DNA of 64,000 bases, taken from contig KK106986.1 in the NCBI GenBank assembly GCA_000611775.1, forward strand, positions 1,240,001-1,304,000, in the 5' to 3' direction. The position numbers were made by a program, and so were the translations under genes. Numbering within the stretch: position 1 is the first letter of the stretch; every line of letters starts with the position of its first letter. The notes below the pieces were generated by a model that was not told the origin of the DNA, did not search any database, and was given only the letters and a program-made list of their open reading frames with translations. This document shows, one piece after another, positions 34,349 to 46,687 of this stretch. Origin of the DNA: Umbilicaria muhlenbergii. Taxonomy: Eukaryota > Ascomycota > Lecanoromycetes > Umbilicariales > Umbilicariaceae.

Positions 34349-34554
34349 TGACGAATGAAGAGTAGCCTTATTGCCCTAAATAATCGATGACACTCAAATC
34401 ATCTGTTGTTGAAACACACGTGATCTCTAATCCGTAGTTTTACAAGGCTGTAGGTCAGGCTTTCGCAGCGGTAATTTTGAACTTAATTCTGTCGCACGCA
34501 GTTTCACGCTATATACATATGGCACAGCAATAAACTCCAAAAGCCCCGATGCGA

Positions 34555-36166
34555 TCATTGATCGTCAATAACGTGGAGGTACTTCTTTTCCTCCCTCTTC
34601 TCCCGTTCCGTTGCCGGCGGTAAATCGTAAAAGGCCGCACTTCGATACCCTTGCTGTAAGAGACAATGTTTGTATTAGCCATATCCATAATGTAATGTGA
34701 GGACTCCCTACCAGATAATGGAATGTCAGGTTCGAGATCTCGGCCGGCTCAATCCCAAGATCCTTGAACGTCTTCGCCTTGGAGTCGATCCTCTGGTCCA
34801 TAAACTCCCTCTCTACCTCATCCGCGGAGGTGGTTGGCCACCACAGTAGCTTGTTGAGCAGGTTGGCCGTTGGCTTGAGGATACGTTTTGGGATGTTGAT
34901 ATGTCGGCGATGCTTGATGATTTCACGGTCCACCAACTCCGCGATCTCGGCTGTCGAATAGTTTTTAGGTCCATACAGCTCAAAGGTCTCTGATGCAGTG
35001 TTGTCATCTTCCAGCATTAGATGGAGAGCTTGGCCGACATCAATTGCCTACGGACATCCGTATTAGACACGTCTTCAGTTGGGACTTTGGGATTGATAGA
35101 ATAACTCACGTGGACGGGCCAGTACCTCTCCTGCATATGATTGGCCGTTAAAAGATTGGTTACCCCCGCCAGCCTATGGAGAAGGCGATCCTCGAAGCCA
35201 AAGACTGGAGCGGGACGAACGATGGTGGTCTCCGGAAAAATGCTGCGTACAACTTCCTCACCTCGAGCCTTCCTGTTGTCAGCACTCAGTCATCCACAGG
35301 GTTTCATTATATTACAAGCTAACGTACTTTTGTTCGGAAGAATTCTGAGGGCGAGTTATTGTCAGCATTATAGGATGACACATGGATAAAGCGATCCACG
35401 TCATATTTAGCTACAGCTTCCGCAATGCGCTCGGCTCCCTCAACATGAACGTCCTCGAGGGTGAAGTTCCTATAGTCCCTATGAGCATCACCTCTCTACA
35501 TGTCAAGCTCCGGAGCGCAAACTTTGTGGGGTAGTCCCGACCGACGAGGTTGTACACTACATCAGAATGTCGTACCGCTTCCTCGAGTGATGGCGTGTTC
35601 CGCAGATCGTATTCCTACAGTAAGGCAAGGTCTTTAGCTAAGAGCAACTCCCCAATTCCGACACTAGACAAAGCTCACCATGAAAACAACCCTCCCCAAG
35701 TCTCCCATTAACTTCAGATGTCGCTTTGCCATCTCCTCACGGAATGGCACTACCACTGTACATCCTGTGCGGGCTTTTCACAGTTAGGGACCACATCTGC
35801 TTCGGGTCCAATGTTTGCGTACCTAGCCTGTTGACAATATACCTCCCCAAGAAACCAGTAGCACCGAAGACTGTTGCGGTATGGCCTAGCAGCGCTTCAG
35901 TAAAATCTCCAGGAAAAGGACATATATTCTCTACCTCCAAGAGACGCTCTGTAGACCCGGCAATTAGTCATTGTCCTCAGGCAGCGTACATGTACTTGCA
36001 GGAATACTCACCGGCCGCCCTGAACTCTTATAATGGGCTTTCCTGTTCGTGTAATGGATACATCCTGCAAGCCTCTCTTCTGGAGAGCTGCCACCCGCCG
36101 AATGCTAGTTGGTCGTGATATGGTCCGCAGACCATTTGAAGCCGGTGTAGCCCAGCACTTCTGCAT
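34555..36166 (-). CDS. Mitochondrial complex I 39/40-kDa subunit (NDUFA9/NUO40)
   Basis: Accessory subunit of NADH:ubiquinone oxidoreductase with an SDR-type nucleotide-binding fold, in the inner mitochondrial membrane. Nine exons (36166-36012, 35948-35935, 35885-35823, 35773-35679, 35614-35523, 35469-35328, 35268-35110, 35047-34712, 34653-34555) give 384 aa. The N-terminus is an Arg/Ser-rich mitochondrial presequence. The core starts ITRTGKPIIRVQGGR, then HTATVFGATGFLGRYIVNRL with the Rossmann glycines, VVVPFREEMAKRHLKLMGDL and IVRPAPVFGFEDRLLH. The second exon is only 14 nt and the donor of exon 5 is GTTTGC. All joins restore family sequence. Divergent from RPN9. Confidence 0.93.
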
Positions 36167-36485
36167 GGTTCTAATGCTGGACCACGCAGGGTAAGAACAG
36201 GCGGCGAACAATTGTTCTTGTCCTCCGTGAGGTACGAGATAGGTGCCGCCGGAGCTGGTTACGACGTACTGGGGGGTTGATAGATTACGCCACTAACGAT
36301 AGTTCGGTAATCTACTGCGCGTTGCTCTAAGCTCTTGGGGACGGCCATGAAGCTCCATCATCCTCAGCAACGTTCTGTTTGACTTCACTTTCTAGAGACA
36401 CGCTGCCGAATAGTCTGAGACTTTACTCATCTTCGTCTCTTCAACAGAAGGATTTAATACCGCCTACTCCATCCTTCGGACAGTC
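36167..36485. promoter_or_regulatory. Divergent NUO40/RPN9 promoter with a possible uORF
   Basis: 319 bp between start codons. On the minus strand an ATG at 36348 opens a 29-codon frame (MAVPKSLEQRAVDYRTIV...) that stops at 36259, upstream of and out of frame with the NUO40 start, so it may be an upstream ORF if transcription begins far enough out. Confidence 0.4.
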
Positions 36486-37730
36486 ATGGATCCGGAGGTA
36501 ATATCAAACTTCCTCTCCGAGCAGCGTGAGGTTGCGCCTGAGGACCTTCAAGCAAGATTTTTAACGATAGAGGATTACTGGGATCGAAAACTCTGGCATC
36601 AGCTCACCGACGTGCTCGTGGACTACTTCAACGACCCAGCAAGCGCCTCTCAGCGGCTGCCGCTGTTCCAGAGGTTCATCTTAAGCTTCTCAGAGAAGAT
36701 CAATCAGCTCAAGTTTGTTGCGCTGGGCTTGTTAGCTGCAACACAGTGCTCTGGTTAGTCATTTGAATGGCATATTGGGAGCGGTCGTTAATTCCGAGAT
36801 AGATGATCACGAGCGCCTGACGTTTCTTACCACCTTGACCGAGAAAGTGAACAAGCCTTCTTCGCAAGATGCCTACGTATACGCTCTTGTTGCAGCATCA
36901 GATGTGAAGCTACGGTTATCAGATTATGATGGTGCTCGCAAAGACCTCGACAAGGCGGAGTTGATCCTAGACACATTTGATTCAGTGGAGACAGAAGTCC
37001 ATGCCACCTTCTACCGCATCAATGCAAGTTATTACCAAGTATGTCATCCGCTCTTGCCAAACAGTCGGGGCCCTATTAACCAGATCAGGCCAAACTTGAC
37101 TTCGCCGCCTACTACAAAAATGCCCTCCTATACCTCGCCTGCATAGACCTCAAAACTCTCAACCCCCAAGAATCCGAATCCCGTGCCTACGACCTCAGCG
37201 TAGCAGCTCTAATATCCGATTCCATCTACAACTTTGGCGAATTACTACTTCATCCGATCCTTGACTCCCTCACCAACACAGAACATGCATGGCTCAGAGA
37301 ACTACTGTTTGCCTTCAACCGGGGCGATCTAGCCGCTTACAACGTGCTTGAAAATAATCTCTCCAAGAGCAAGATATTGGAAGAGCACAAGACTTTCCTA
37401 TGGCAAAAGATATCGCTCTCCGCCCTAACGGAGGCGGTCTTCCGACGTCCGCCCCACGACCGCGCAATGACATTCGCGACCATCTCGAACGAGACGAATG
37501 TGCAACCACAAGAGATCGAAATACTGATAATGAAGGCGCTGAGTCTGGGGCTGTTGAAGGGCAGTATTGATCAGGTGGCGGAGATTGCAAGGATCAACTG
37601 GGTCCAGCCGAAAGTGTTGGATATGAAGCAGATCGACAATATGCGTTTGCGACTGAAGGACTGGGATTCGAGTGTTAATCAGCTGGGCAACTGGATTGAG
37701 GGAGTAGGCAAGGATGTTTGGGCTGCATAG
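36486..37730 (+). CDS. RPN9: 26S proteasome regulatory lid subunit Rpn9
   Basis: PCI-domain subunit of the 19S lid. Three exons (36486-36753, 36803-37038, 37089-37730) give 381 aa, the normal length. The helical N-terminal half holds FLTIEDYWDRKLWHQLTD and QCSDDHERLTFL across the first intron, whose acceptor is the AG of GAGATAG. The middle has AKLDFAAYYKNALLYL. The PCI domain ends with RTATSNETNVQ-like winged-helix sequence (TFATISNETNVQPQEIEILIM) and NIEGVGKDVW-like WIEGVGKDVWAA. The converging GAA1 gene ends 273 bp downstream. Confidence 0.95.
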
Positions 37731-38003
37731 GAGAGGTGTTTGTCTTGTAGGATTTTGTTTGGGGCATAGACAAATGCATGGACTGTCACGTGGACGGAGC
37801 AGGCAGTGCTTCTTTGCTGGAGCAGGTTTTAAAGCAGAGTTTGGAGTCCAAAATGCTGTATACATCGATGCCCTGAGCTACTATGGGGTTTGCTATCATG
37901 CAACCCACTCTTCAATCCCAACGTATGATTTTGGCATTTTATGTCCACCAAGGTTCCAGAGCACCCTATTGCGTACAACGCTCTTGTAATCTCACAAATT
38001 TTC

Positions 38004-40044
38004 CTACATTCTCCACGACGGGCTCACAAATACTGCCCCCACCAACCAAGCCGGCCACCAGACACACCATACCACAACCTGCGTCCACATGCCCCAAACC
38101 TTCCACCCAAACGCCGCCTCAATCAGCACCTCCCCAACCCCGACTCCCCAAAACCAACAGCACCCGAATAGCACCGCTGGTGGCGATAGCAAATGCAACA
38201 AGGCGCTGCTGGGCAGCCAGTACGCAATGTTCTGCTTCGCCCTGGCGTCTTCAGTCGAGCTCGGGGAAGGCAGTGGGCCGAGGAAAGAAAGAGGGGCGGA
38301 GAGGAGACCTATCAGGAAGGCGAGAGAGAAATTGAGGGTGGCGAGCGTTGAGAGAAACATACCGAGCAGGAGTAGGGAGAAGGACTTTATGAGTAGGGTT
38401 TGTTGTGCTGTCGGAGGCGTGAAGTGGGAGAGGGTTGAGGCGAGTATAGTCGGGAGGAGGAGGTTGGAGACGGCGAAGAGGAGCATGTTTGTTGGGAGAG
38501 CCTGTGAGGATATTAGTTGGCAGGTCTAAGTGGAATTGGGAGTGAGCCGCGGAGAACTTACTGCTTGAGAGCTGTTGTTGAAGATGTATAACGGAATGAC
38601 ACCGAGGCAATGAAGAGTGAAGACAAAAGCGAGCGGTAGGAAGAGTTGGCGCTCGACAATGGCAAAAGCCTCTTTGGGGACAAGAGCCACCATCCCGTCG
38701 TGCCTTACGACCTGAACCTCTGCTTCGATCTTCTCGGAATTTGGAGGAGCTACCTTTAGCTTCGGCGGGCGGCCGCTCTGCACCCACAGAGCTATCGCCA
38801 TGATGGTGAAATTGACTGCGACTAGCATTGCGCTGGGCAGGTAGGTACCAATGCTGACAAATCGATTTGCCTGCATGAGCAGATAGAAGAAGAAGCTCTG
38901 GTGGAAATGCTCGAGAAGGTTGTTCAGACTTCGGAATGTACTCTCGATGCACCTTCCCATGGCCATCTCGTCTTGCCAACCCTCTCCAACGGCTTGTAGA
39001 GTGATCGCATCGATGTGGTATGGGATGAAACTGCTGTGTGGTCCCGATGCGTGGCCTAGACCTTGACTGACCATGCCACGTAGCATTGTTTGTAGACGCT
39101 CTTTGTAGCTGTCGCCATGTTTCCACATGCGTTGTAACGAAACGCCGATACCCATTTGCCCACTTGCGATAGCGACAGCGGTGTTAAAGAGGTCTAGATT
39201 CGGAAGCTGGCCATTGATACCATCATACGTGATATGTAAAGATTCGAAACGGCGGTTTAGGGCGTTATCCACGACCACCACACCTTGCAGAGCTCCGCTT
39301 TTCAATGGTAGAGACGCGACAGGCGGCAGAGAGTGTGCATCGTGGTACGCATCAACCCATGCTTGGGGTCCCGCTTTACTGTCACTGGTGATCAAGAAGA
39401 TGATGTCCTTCGACCATAGTGACCATTCTATCCCTTTGTCAGCCACACTCTACGTTCCGGGAGTTCTTCAAGGCATACTCTTAAAATATCTGGCCAGTGT
39501 CAAGACCAGTGCAACACCGCTTTGGTTCAACTCTTCGTCCATATTCCGCCACGCAGCAACAAGGACTATAGCTTCTGTGGCATCGCCTCTTGGCGTATGG
39601 AGTATGGAATAAACGTTCTCTCCGCCATAGATCCGGCCCCCAGCTTGGTATTCGTACTTTTGTGTGGCCACTTTCAACCCAGCTGACTTGAAAATATTAC
39701 TGAGCTTCGTTGCGACCCTATCATTTTGTCACTATCAACATGAAATACATCTCCGCATACGGAATGAGCCTTGCATACTCATGCTGCCCCTCCTCAGCCA
39801 ACGACCGTACTTCATATTTGTATGCGTTGAAAATGCTTTGCTCGCTGCCCCCAAAATACGTGTGCACCTGTCCCGGTAGAAGGGCGTTTTCAGAGATGTA
39901 TGTCTGCCTCGAATACTCATTGAGCGGTAAAAGCAGCAGCCAGACTACGCCAACTAAGACGCAAAAGGCAGAAAGGTAAGGAGGAAGCTTGAGGATTCGT
40001 GGATCTCGTCTCAGTGCTAAGAGAGTAGGGGCTTCTAAAGTCAT
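38004..40044 (-). CDS. GAA1: GPI transamidase subunit Gaa1
   Basis: ER-membrane component of the complex that attaches GPI anchors to proteins. Four exons (40044-39761, 39717-39479, 39427-38562, 38501-38004) give 628 aa. The N-terminus has the conserved RRDPRILKLPPYL then a membrane segment and PLNEYSRQTYISENALLPGQ. The lumenal, M28-peptidase-like domain carries GLKVATQKYEYQAGGRIYGGENVY, WSLWSKDIIFLITSDS and AVGEGWQDEMAMG-like blocks. Multiple membrane spans fill the C-terminal third, ending FVSPSWRM. Introns are 43-60 nt. The start is the first ATG in frame; no upstream exon fits. Confidence 0.93.
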
Positions 40045-40428
40045 CAGCACCTATGCAAAGCCCATTTATTGAGGGCCCAGCTCACATATTAATGCCATCT
40101 GGGCTGATTGTCCGTCTCATGATCGATATGATTGACTATCTTACGGATGGGAGCTGCTCCACTCGCGTGGCTGTGGAGGCTCTGCTTTAATTTCGCGCTT
40201 GCGGGACCTTGCAGTAGCTCCTGCGAGTGAGCCCTAGCCGTACCTTACCTTATTTTCTGGGGGGCACCTACATATAGAATACTTTGATTACCTTACTACG
40301 ACATCTCACGTCGTGGGAATAGGCCTCCCCAAGTGATAAATTGAACAATTCATGTCAAAAGATCTCGTTAAATTCTGGCGAAGTTGATGCTCTTTTTGAT
40401 CTGTCAGGAGTAACCACAAGTCTCAAGC
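40045..40428. promoter_or_regulatory. Divergent GAA1/EFM5 promoter
   Basis: 384 bp between opposing start codons. It contains a GTACCTTACCTTA stretch (about 40243-40255) related to GGTACC/TTACC motifs elsewhere in the window. Confidence 0.45.
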
Positions 40429-41442
40429 ATGAGTAATGACACCGGAGACGGGGACGAGGGGGAGGAAAGAATGTGAGATTTCTGATGTTAAGCTTTAATT
40501 CTGTTGCTAACCTATGTCACAGTGAATTGTCTGGCGGCGCACTTGCTGCTTTGCAGGAATTCTACACAGAGAGGGACGACCGGCAGAAACGCTTCGAGGA
40601 ATTGCAATCAGCGGCAGAAGAGCAACATTCAAAAACAAGATTATCTATGGATGTATTTACAGAAGACTGGAACGCCAGTCAATTTTGGGTAGGTTAAGAG
40701 AGGCGAGGATCATCGGTAACTTTACTCACCTACTCAGTATAGTGACGAGACAGCCACGATACTAGCAAAGGAGCTCCTTGAAGGAGCAACCGCAGAGACA
40801 CGCATTGCCGTTATATCCGCACCAAGCGTCTTCATTCAGGTTAAGAATCTACTTGTGAGTGCTGCATGCTCCGAGGAAGCATGTGGAAGGCTTATGAGGC
40901 CAGGCGTCCGACACTTCTTCCGACTCTCCCCAAGTCTTCCTCTTTGAATTCGACGAGCGATTCGGCGTGTTTCCAGAGTTCGTACGCTACAATTTCCAGA
41001 GCCCGTTAAAGCTGCCCCGTATGTATCTCCTAGTACTTTAATCCCACCTAACATAAAGACCGCTTATATTTCTCTCAGTGGAACTAAAAGGTACATTTGA
41101 TCGAATCATCTGCGACCCACCATTTCTCAGTTCTGACTGCCAGACCAAAGGTACGTGGACCTAACAGTCAGCATACCACGATGATTGATCACAAAGACTG
41201 AGGAGCCTTATCCAACAGCGGCGATGACAGCGCGTTGGTTGTCGAAGGCATCGCCAACAAAGGGTAGCCAGCCAGACGTACGGATCATTGTTTGCACGGG
41301 TGAGAGGATGGAGGCTCTAGTCCAAAAAGTCTACGCAGGCGTCCGGACAACAAGCTTCGAGCCTCAGCATGCTCAGGGACGACTCAGCAATGAATTTAGA
41401 AGTTACGCCAACTTCGAGGGCGATTCTTGGTCATGGCGATGA
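40429..41442 (+). CDS. EFM5: eEF1A lysine methyltransferase, EFM5/EEF1AKMT1 type
   Basis: Seven-beta-strand methyltransferase expected to methylate a lysine of translation factor eEF1A with S-adenosylmethionine. Six exons (40429-40472, 40523-40688, 40738-40854, 40904-41018, 41079-41150, 41219-41442) give 245 aa. It begins with an acidic stretch, then LSGGALAALQEFYTERDDR. Motifs include TRIAVISAPSVFIQVKNLL, FLFEFDERFGVFPEFV and the catalytic-type DPPF in DRIICDPPFLSSDCQTK, then TGERMEALV and SNEFRSYANF. The last intron must end at CCAACAG (41218) so that QTK joins AAMTARWL. The DPPF motif was once misread as N6-adenine methylation in this family. Confidence 0.91.
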
Positions 41443-42893
41443 CAGCATCCGAGATTCTGAGGAACTAGGCTTCGTCGAGGAGGTTTGGACGAACAAGAGC
41501 TTGCCGAGTCCCTTGCGGGCGGGAACCTTCTCTGATGCCCGACGAGGATTTGGCGAGAGATCCACCAATTTCCCGCCCCCTCGACAAGAAAGAGGCTACG
41601 GAATGTTCACGTGATTCTTGACAATGATTGGCCACGGTAGCACCGAGGCACGTCACCCAATGATCGTTGGTAGTTCACCACCAGAGTATGTATGTGTGTG
41701 ATAAGGCGATCACATGAGACCACACGGCGTGGGATTGTGAGGCCGCCGCCGTGCTTGCCGTAATACGGTGTACCTCAGTCTGCTGCCTGTATGAGGCAAG
41801 GTAGAAGAGTCATAACGGTTCGGCAGTGAACGGGATTAGGTTCTGCATTAGTGCGGCGGCAGCAGGATGAATAATGATCAAACATCGGATAAGTCGGGTT
41901 CGCAACGAGGCTACGGATATACCTCCGCCCACCAACTTCAACTGAGTCAAGTCCACCTCCTCCCTCCTCGGGGCCCACCGGCCAGCGACGTCGATACTAC
42001 TCGTCGATGCTAGAAGTAGATGGACTTGGAATCAGAGATTGCCACGTCCCTGTCGTAAGTCGTCCCTTGCCGACAACAGAATGCCAAGAGCAGAGCAGGC
42101 ATCATTAGGCTCTTTGCCCAGTGGAGGCACTGTGCACGAGCCGATCAGGCGTCCGGATTTCCAGCTTCTCCATGCCACATGCCATGGTGATTCATGCAGT
42201 TGTGTGCCTTGTGTCTGAATCCCATGCCCATCTTCCTGGTGTGATCCTGACACGGCAAAGTGATTGGAAGCGGCGTTGTTCACCGAAGGCACTCCCAGGG
42301 ATTGGGACACTCGCTACATCCCTGCCTCGGAGCCCGGGTCGGTGATAAGTCCGACCCCTCTGCGTCCAACGTTGGTGCTGTTCTGCGGAGGCTGTCTCGC
42401 TGTCTCGCTCGCTCACCGGCAGAGGATGGACTGTTCTGTCTTTGTAACGTCAACATCAGACGTCAGACAGTTGCCTGTCGCATGGCCACCTTTTCCGGTG
42501 GAGCCCCTCGGCACGAGCTGGCTGAGCCGACCGCTCGAGCTTACCTCACCATGCACCACGTTGTTAATCCGAGAGGCTTAAGTTAGGTTTCGAGCACGAG
42601 AGAGGCTGGTTCCGTCACTCCCGAAAGGAACCGCTGACAGATGACGGAGCATCTGAGGCGTGAGATATAAGAAAATACATACATCTTATGACTTCTGCCC
42701 AGCCCTATGCGCTGGCCTTTGCTATACCATCCTCTTACTTGTGCTAAACTCCTAACAAGCCTCAGCTACAGTGCTCCTTCCTAGCAAACCTCACTCTTGC
42801 CCTCAACTCACCACTCCTCCTGGCTGTCTCAATTCAAACCCCACACCCTATCACAACTCCGAACCCTTATTACACCTGGAAATCACCCGGCCT
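41443..42893. other. Long region between EFM5 and the Ytp1-like gene
   Basis: 1.45 kb. Several 60-110-codon frames occur on both strands but they overlap one another, several lack ATG starts and none shows a domain. The last 250 bp are C/T-rich and probably hold the promoter and 5' leader of the Ytp1-like gene. Confidence 0.45.
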
Positions 42894-44908
42894 ATGGTTA
42901 TTAAAGTGAACTCCATAGCCGTCGCAGCGGTCTTGCTGCTAGATCTCCTTCCCCACGTGCTCGCCCATGGTGACGACAGCCATGGCCACGGCGACATGGC
43001 CATGGCGATGGGCGCCTCTATGGCCTCGGGGGTGAACAACTCGATTGACAACTCTACGTCGGCAGCGCCAGGAAGCTATTTCGCCCACCCATACCTATCT
43101 GGTTTCATGGTGGCACATATTGTGCTAATGACCATCGCATGGCTCTTCATACTCCCCATCAGTGAGTTTACATCCTGAGTTAAGGAGATACCCTTTAATT
43201 TGGTGGCTGACTGCCCTCTCGCAGGTGTTGTGCTAAGTATTGCTCGCTCGCGGTTGGGTTTACCCACGCAACTACTCTTCCTCTCCGTGAATGCATCCGG
43301 GCTGTTCTTGGGAGGGATCTACAACCGCAACACCCCAGACCTCTACAAAGGCAATGTTCACCATACTTTCGGCTGGGTTGTGACATGGATCATGTCAGCG
43401 CAGGCAGTCATCGGACTGATCAGACTGTACGCTTCAGAGAAAACGCGAGCTCATGCATCCGAAGAACATGCAGCGTTTATACCGGTGTCTGTTGCGTCCA
43501 TGGCGCAGCATAGGCGAATGCACAGTATGCGCGAGGTAAACCTATACAGGTATTCTAATGACAGCGGGCATGGCACGGAGTCACCGACGTCCCACTGCAA
43601 TTCCTTGTCGCCTGTTGAAGAACCTGAGGAAGAGGAGATGCTCCGCATGTACCACCGACAAAACGATGACTTCGGAGAGCACGAAAAGGAGGCACCACAC
43701 CTTTGGTGGCGCAGCACAGCACTGGATCGCTTTTTGTCGCGCAGGATTCCAGCTATGGTGTCTGAACGGGCGATGGGCCTGATGAACATGGTCTATGACG
43801 TTGTGGACCGCCTCATCCTCATTCTTGGGTTCGTTGCGATCGCCTCTGGGATGGTGGTATATGGCGGTATCTTCGTAAGCATATGTCATCTCCACGCGAC
43901 TGCCACGGGCGCTAACGTAGCCTAGCGTGGAAACCACGTGTTCAACGGTCTTGCTCACTTCGTGAAGGGTGGGATCTTTTTCTGGTATGGGATGCTTACC
44001 CTTGGTCGTTGGATGGGCTGCTTTGCCGACTTCGGCTGGGCATGGAACGTCAAGCCCGCCGCAGACGTTGTCGGCCGGCGGAAGGCTGCGATGCCCTCGG
44101 CTGAATTTGTCGAGTCTTTCTTGATCTTCTTTTACGGGGCAACAAACGTGTTCATGGAACACATGGCCGCCTGGGGCGGAGCATGGACAGCTCAAGATCT
44201 TGAACATGTCTCCATATCAGTTATGTTTTTCGGTGGTGGATTGGTAAGCATCCTCCTTGTTGACTTTCACACTTGGGTTCGGCTAATCATCGTGCAGTGT
44301 GGCATGCTGGTTGATTCCAAGCAAATTCGCGATTTGCTCAACACCTCAGTGCTGACAAAGTCCGGCACCCATGGAGTCCAATCTTCGAACGAGTTGCTTC
44401 AAGCGCCTAAGACCTATGGCTTCTCGTTGAATCCGCTGCCTGGTCTGATCATCTTACTCCTGGGCATTATGATGAGTTCGCATCACCAAGCCTCGATGAT
44501 TTCTACGATGGTGCACAAGCAGTGGGGCACTCTATTTGTTGGAGCTTCACTGGCGAGGGCAGTGTCTTACATTCTGACCTATCTATCGCCGCCGGCTTCC
44601 CTACTCCCCTCACGGCCGCCATCCGAGATCATCACCGCGTTCTGCTTGATATCCGGCGGTCTGATCTTCATGGCAAGCGTGAGTACCCCTAAGAAACCGA
44701 TTGTGCAAGGCAGCAGCTAATTTGATTGCAGAACAAGGATACTGTGGCTGCCATGGAGGCGTATGACCTGAATGCCATGTTTAGCTTCACCGTGACTATG
44801 GGACTAACGGCGTTCCTTATGGCTTGGACTATCGTAGTACTAGCCGTAAAGGGATGGGCAGTTCGGCGCCAACATGTGCCATCCTTCGACTCTCGCGTCT
44901 CAGCCTGA
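42894..44908 (+). CDS. YTP1: Ytp1-like multi-pass membrane protein
   Basis: Integral membrane protein of unknown biochemical role; yeast Ytp1 resembles mitochondrial electron-transport proteins. Five exons (42894-43161, 43225-43874, 43926-44243, 44298-44678, 44732-44908) give 597 aa. A signal peptide (VAAVLLLDLLPHVLAHG) is followed by a His-rich HGDDSHGHGDMAMAMG stretch that might bind metal. The DUF2427 membrane block (YLSGFMVAHIVLMTIAWLFI) comes next, then a loop of about 120 mostly acidic residues and the Ytp1 domain with RGNHVFNGLAHFVKGGIFFWYG, NVFMEHMA and SSHHQASMISTMVHKQWG. Conserved His residues line several membrane segments. The start is the only ATG in the leader frame. Confidence 0.9.
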
Positions 44909-45552
44909 AGGCTCCCTCCAGCTCCCTGATGTCTTTTCTTAAGCGTCTTCTAGTGAGCGTTCAAGCGTATTGCTTCAGCACTCAATGAGGGAGTTCAGAG
45001 CATTGATTCTGCATGATACCCGGTCGATAAATGATAATGTGTTATGTCACCTGCTACTACAGCGCTGCAGTAATACCTTTGGAAATAAAACTCTCAAATC
45101 CTCAATAGTATTTCTGATTGCGTAGGCAGAAGTGCAATACCTATGATTTGGTCGAAACCAATGGGGCGTGCCTCAAAACAGTAGACGCAACTAGGCGTCC
45201 AACTATCACATCTAGAAGTGTGTGTAGGCTTGCCTCTTCGGCCCTGTATATATCGCGCCCTGTTGCGGTCGACATTATGGACATGACAAATGCCAAGTAT
45301 CGTACCGCATGCTGGCCCTACAATAGGGCTCAGCGGCAATCCTCGAAAAAACCCGTTCGCCAAAGATCACTGCGCCTGCCTGAGCACCCGCGACACCACC
45401 TGGCAAGGAAGAACACGTCGACACCCCTTTCGCGGTCCATCATGAAGGGAGGAGACCCCGCGAGCTGCTCCAATCCAAACACTCACGAATCCTCGACACA
45501 AAGATTGCGCATTCGAAGGTAGCGAAGGTCACCGCGATTTGCCCACACGTAA
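44909..45552. other. Region between the Ytp1-like gene and RBD2
   Basis: 644 bp holding the 3' end of one gene and the promoter of the next. No supported gene or repeat. Confidence 0.4.
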
Positions 45553-46687
45553 ATGGCGCCCACCTCGGGGACCCAATGGTTTTATCCCGGAAGACTACGC
45601 TCGTACATTTTCCGCCTGCCTCTTCTCACGCGCATTATCATCCTTGTGATCGTGGCGTTTTGGATCTCGGAGCTGCAGTCTTTCTGGAATGTGGTGCAAT
45701 GGGGCGGTCTTATACCGAGTGAAATCGGTTTTGGTACCAGTATGTCTTCTGCAGACGGCGGGAACACTCTGTCTATTTGGAGGGCGCGTGCTTGGATCGT
45801 TGGAATCGTTTATTTATGGACGCAAAAGGCTGATCTGATGGTGTGGTAGTGTATCGCCTGAATACCTACCCCCTTATCCATGAGACTTTTCTTGGATTCG
45901 TACTCGGCCTATTTGCTCTTACGCCGTTGATGGAACGCTTTGAATCCGAACACGGGACTCTGTTGACGGGGGCTATGTTCTTTGGGCGTACGTGTCCAAA
46001 GCGGCTAGCTGTGCGACTGTAGCTATGATAGCTAACACGCGTGCGTGGGTTAGCCCTTTCCACCCTTCCTGGCGCGGCGTATCTTTTGGTTGAACGAGTC
46101 ATTCTGAGGCGGAACAACGCCATTCAAGGTGCAAGGTATGATTATATCCAGCCCTGTGAGCTGCGAAAATGGCGAGTTCTAACGACCTGCTGCAAGTATA
46201 TGGGTATTTGTACTCATAGGCGTCGAGGCTATTAAAGCCTACCGAGCGAACCCCTACTTCGTGTAAGTAGCCGCCCCATACTCTAGGATCGACGACTTCT
46301 AGGGCCCTCTAACATAATTTCATCTGCAGAATCGGTACTACCCGCATCCCCACCTGGAGTACCCCCCTCGCCCTCCTCCTCTTCGTCGCCGCACTCATCC
46401 CCAATACGTCCTTCCTCGGCCACCTCTGCAGTCTCGGCATTGGCTACGTCTACGGGCTCGGCTATCTTAAGATCCTCGCCCCACCTGAAAAAGTCCTTCG
46501 CTGGATCGAAGGGAAACTCAACCTCCTGGGCCGACTACCGCATTATGTGTCGATTGATCAGATGACGTATGGCAGATACGGTGTCTTGCCTACGACGTCT
46601 GCACCGCCGCCGAGTCTGGCGGGGGTGGGCGGGGAGGGGAGCGTGCCGATGACTTATCTTGGGAGTACGCAGAGGTTGGGCCCGTGA
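45553..46687 (+). CDS. RBD2: Rhomboid-family intramembrane protease, Rbd2 type
   Basis: Golgi or ER rhomboid protease; in filamentous fungi Rbd2 homologues help activate the sterol regulator SREBP. Five exons (45553-45739, 45850-45987, 46054-46135, 46197-46262, 46330-46687) give 276 aa. Motifs are MYRLNTYPLIHETFLG, MFFGPLSTLPGAAYLLVERV, the catalytic Ser in GASIWVF (created at the exon 3-4 join) and the catalytic His in SFLGHLCSLG. The C-terminal GYLKILAPPEKVLRWIEGKLN and LPHYVSIDQMTYGRYGVLP blocks are typical of the fungal Rbd2 group. One intron is 110 nt, the others 61-67 nt. Its presence hints at an SREBP pathway, although no SREBP gene is in view. Confidence 0.91.

Noticed and set aside
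38251-39126. 291-codon frame overlapping GAA1 on the same strand
   Set aside because: It runs through the GAA1 exon in another frame, while the GAA1 frame itself matches the family throughout.
42264-42586. Pair of about 105-codon plus-strand frames
   Set aside because: They overlap each other in different frames, lack domains, and sit in a C/G-rich promoter region.
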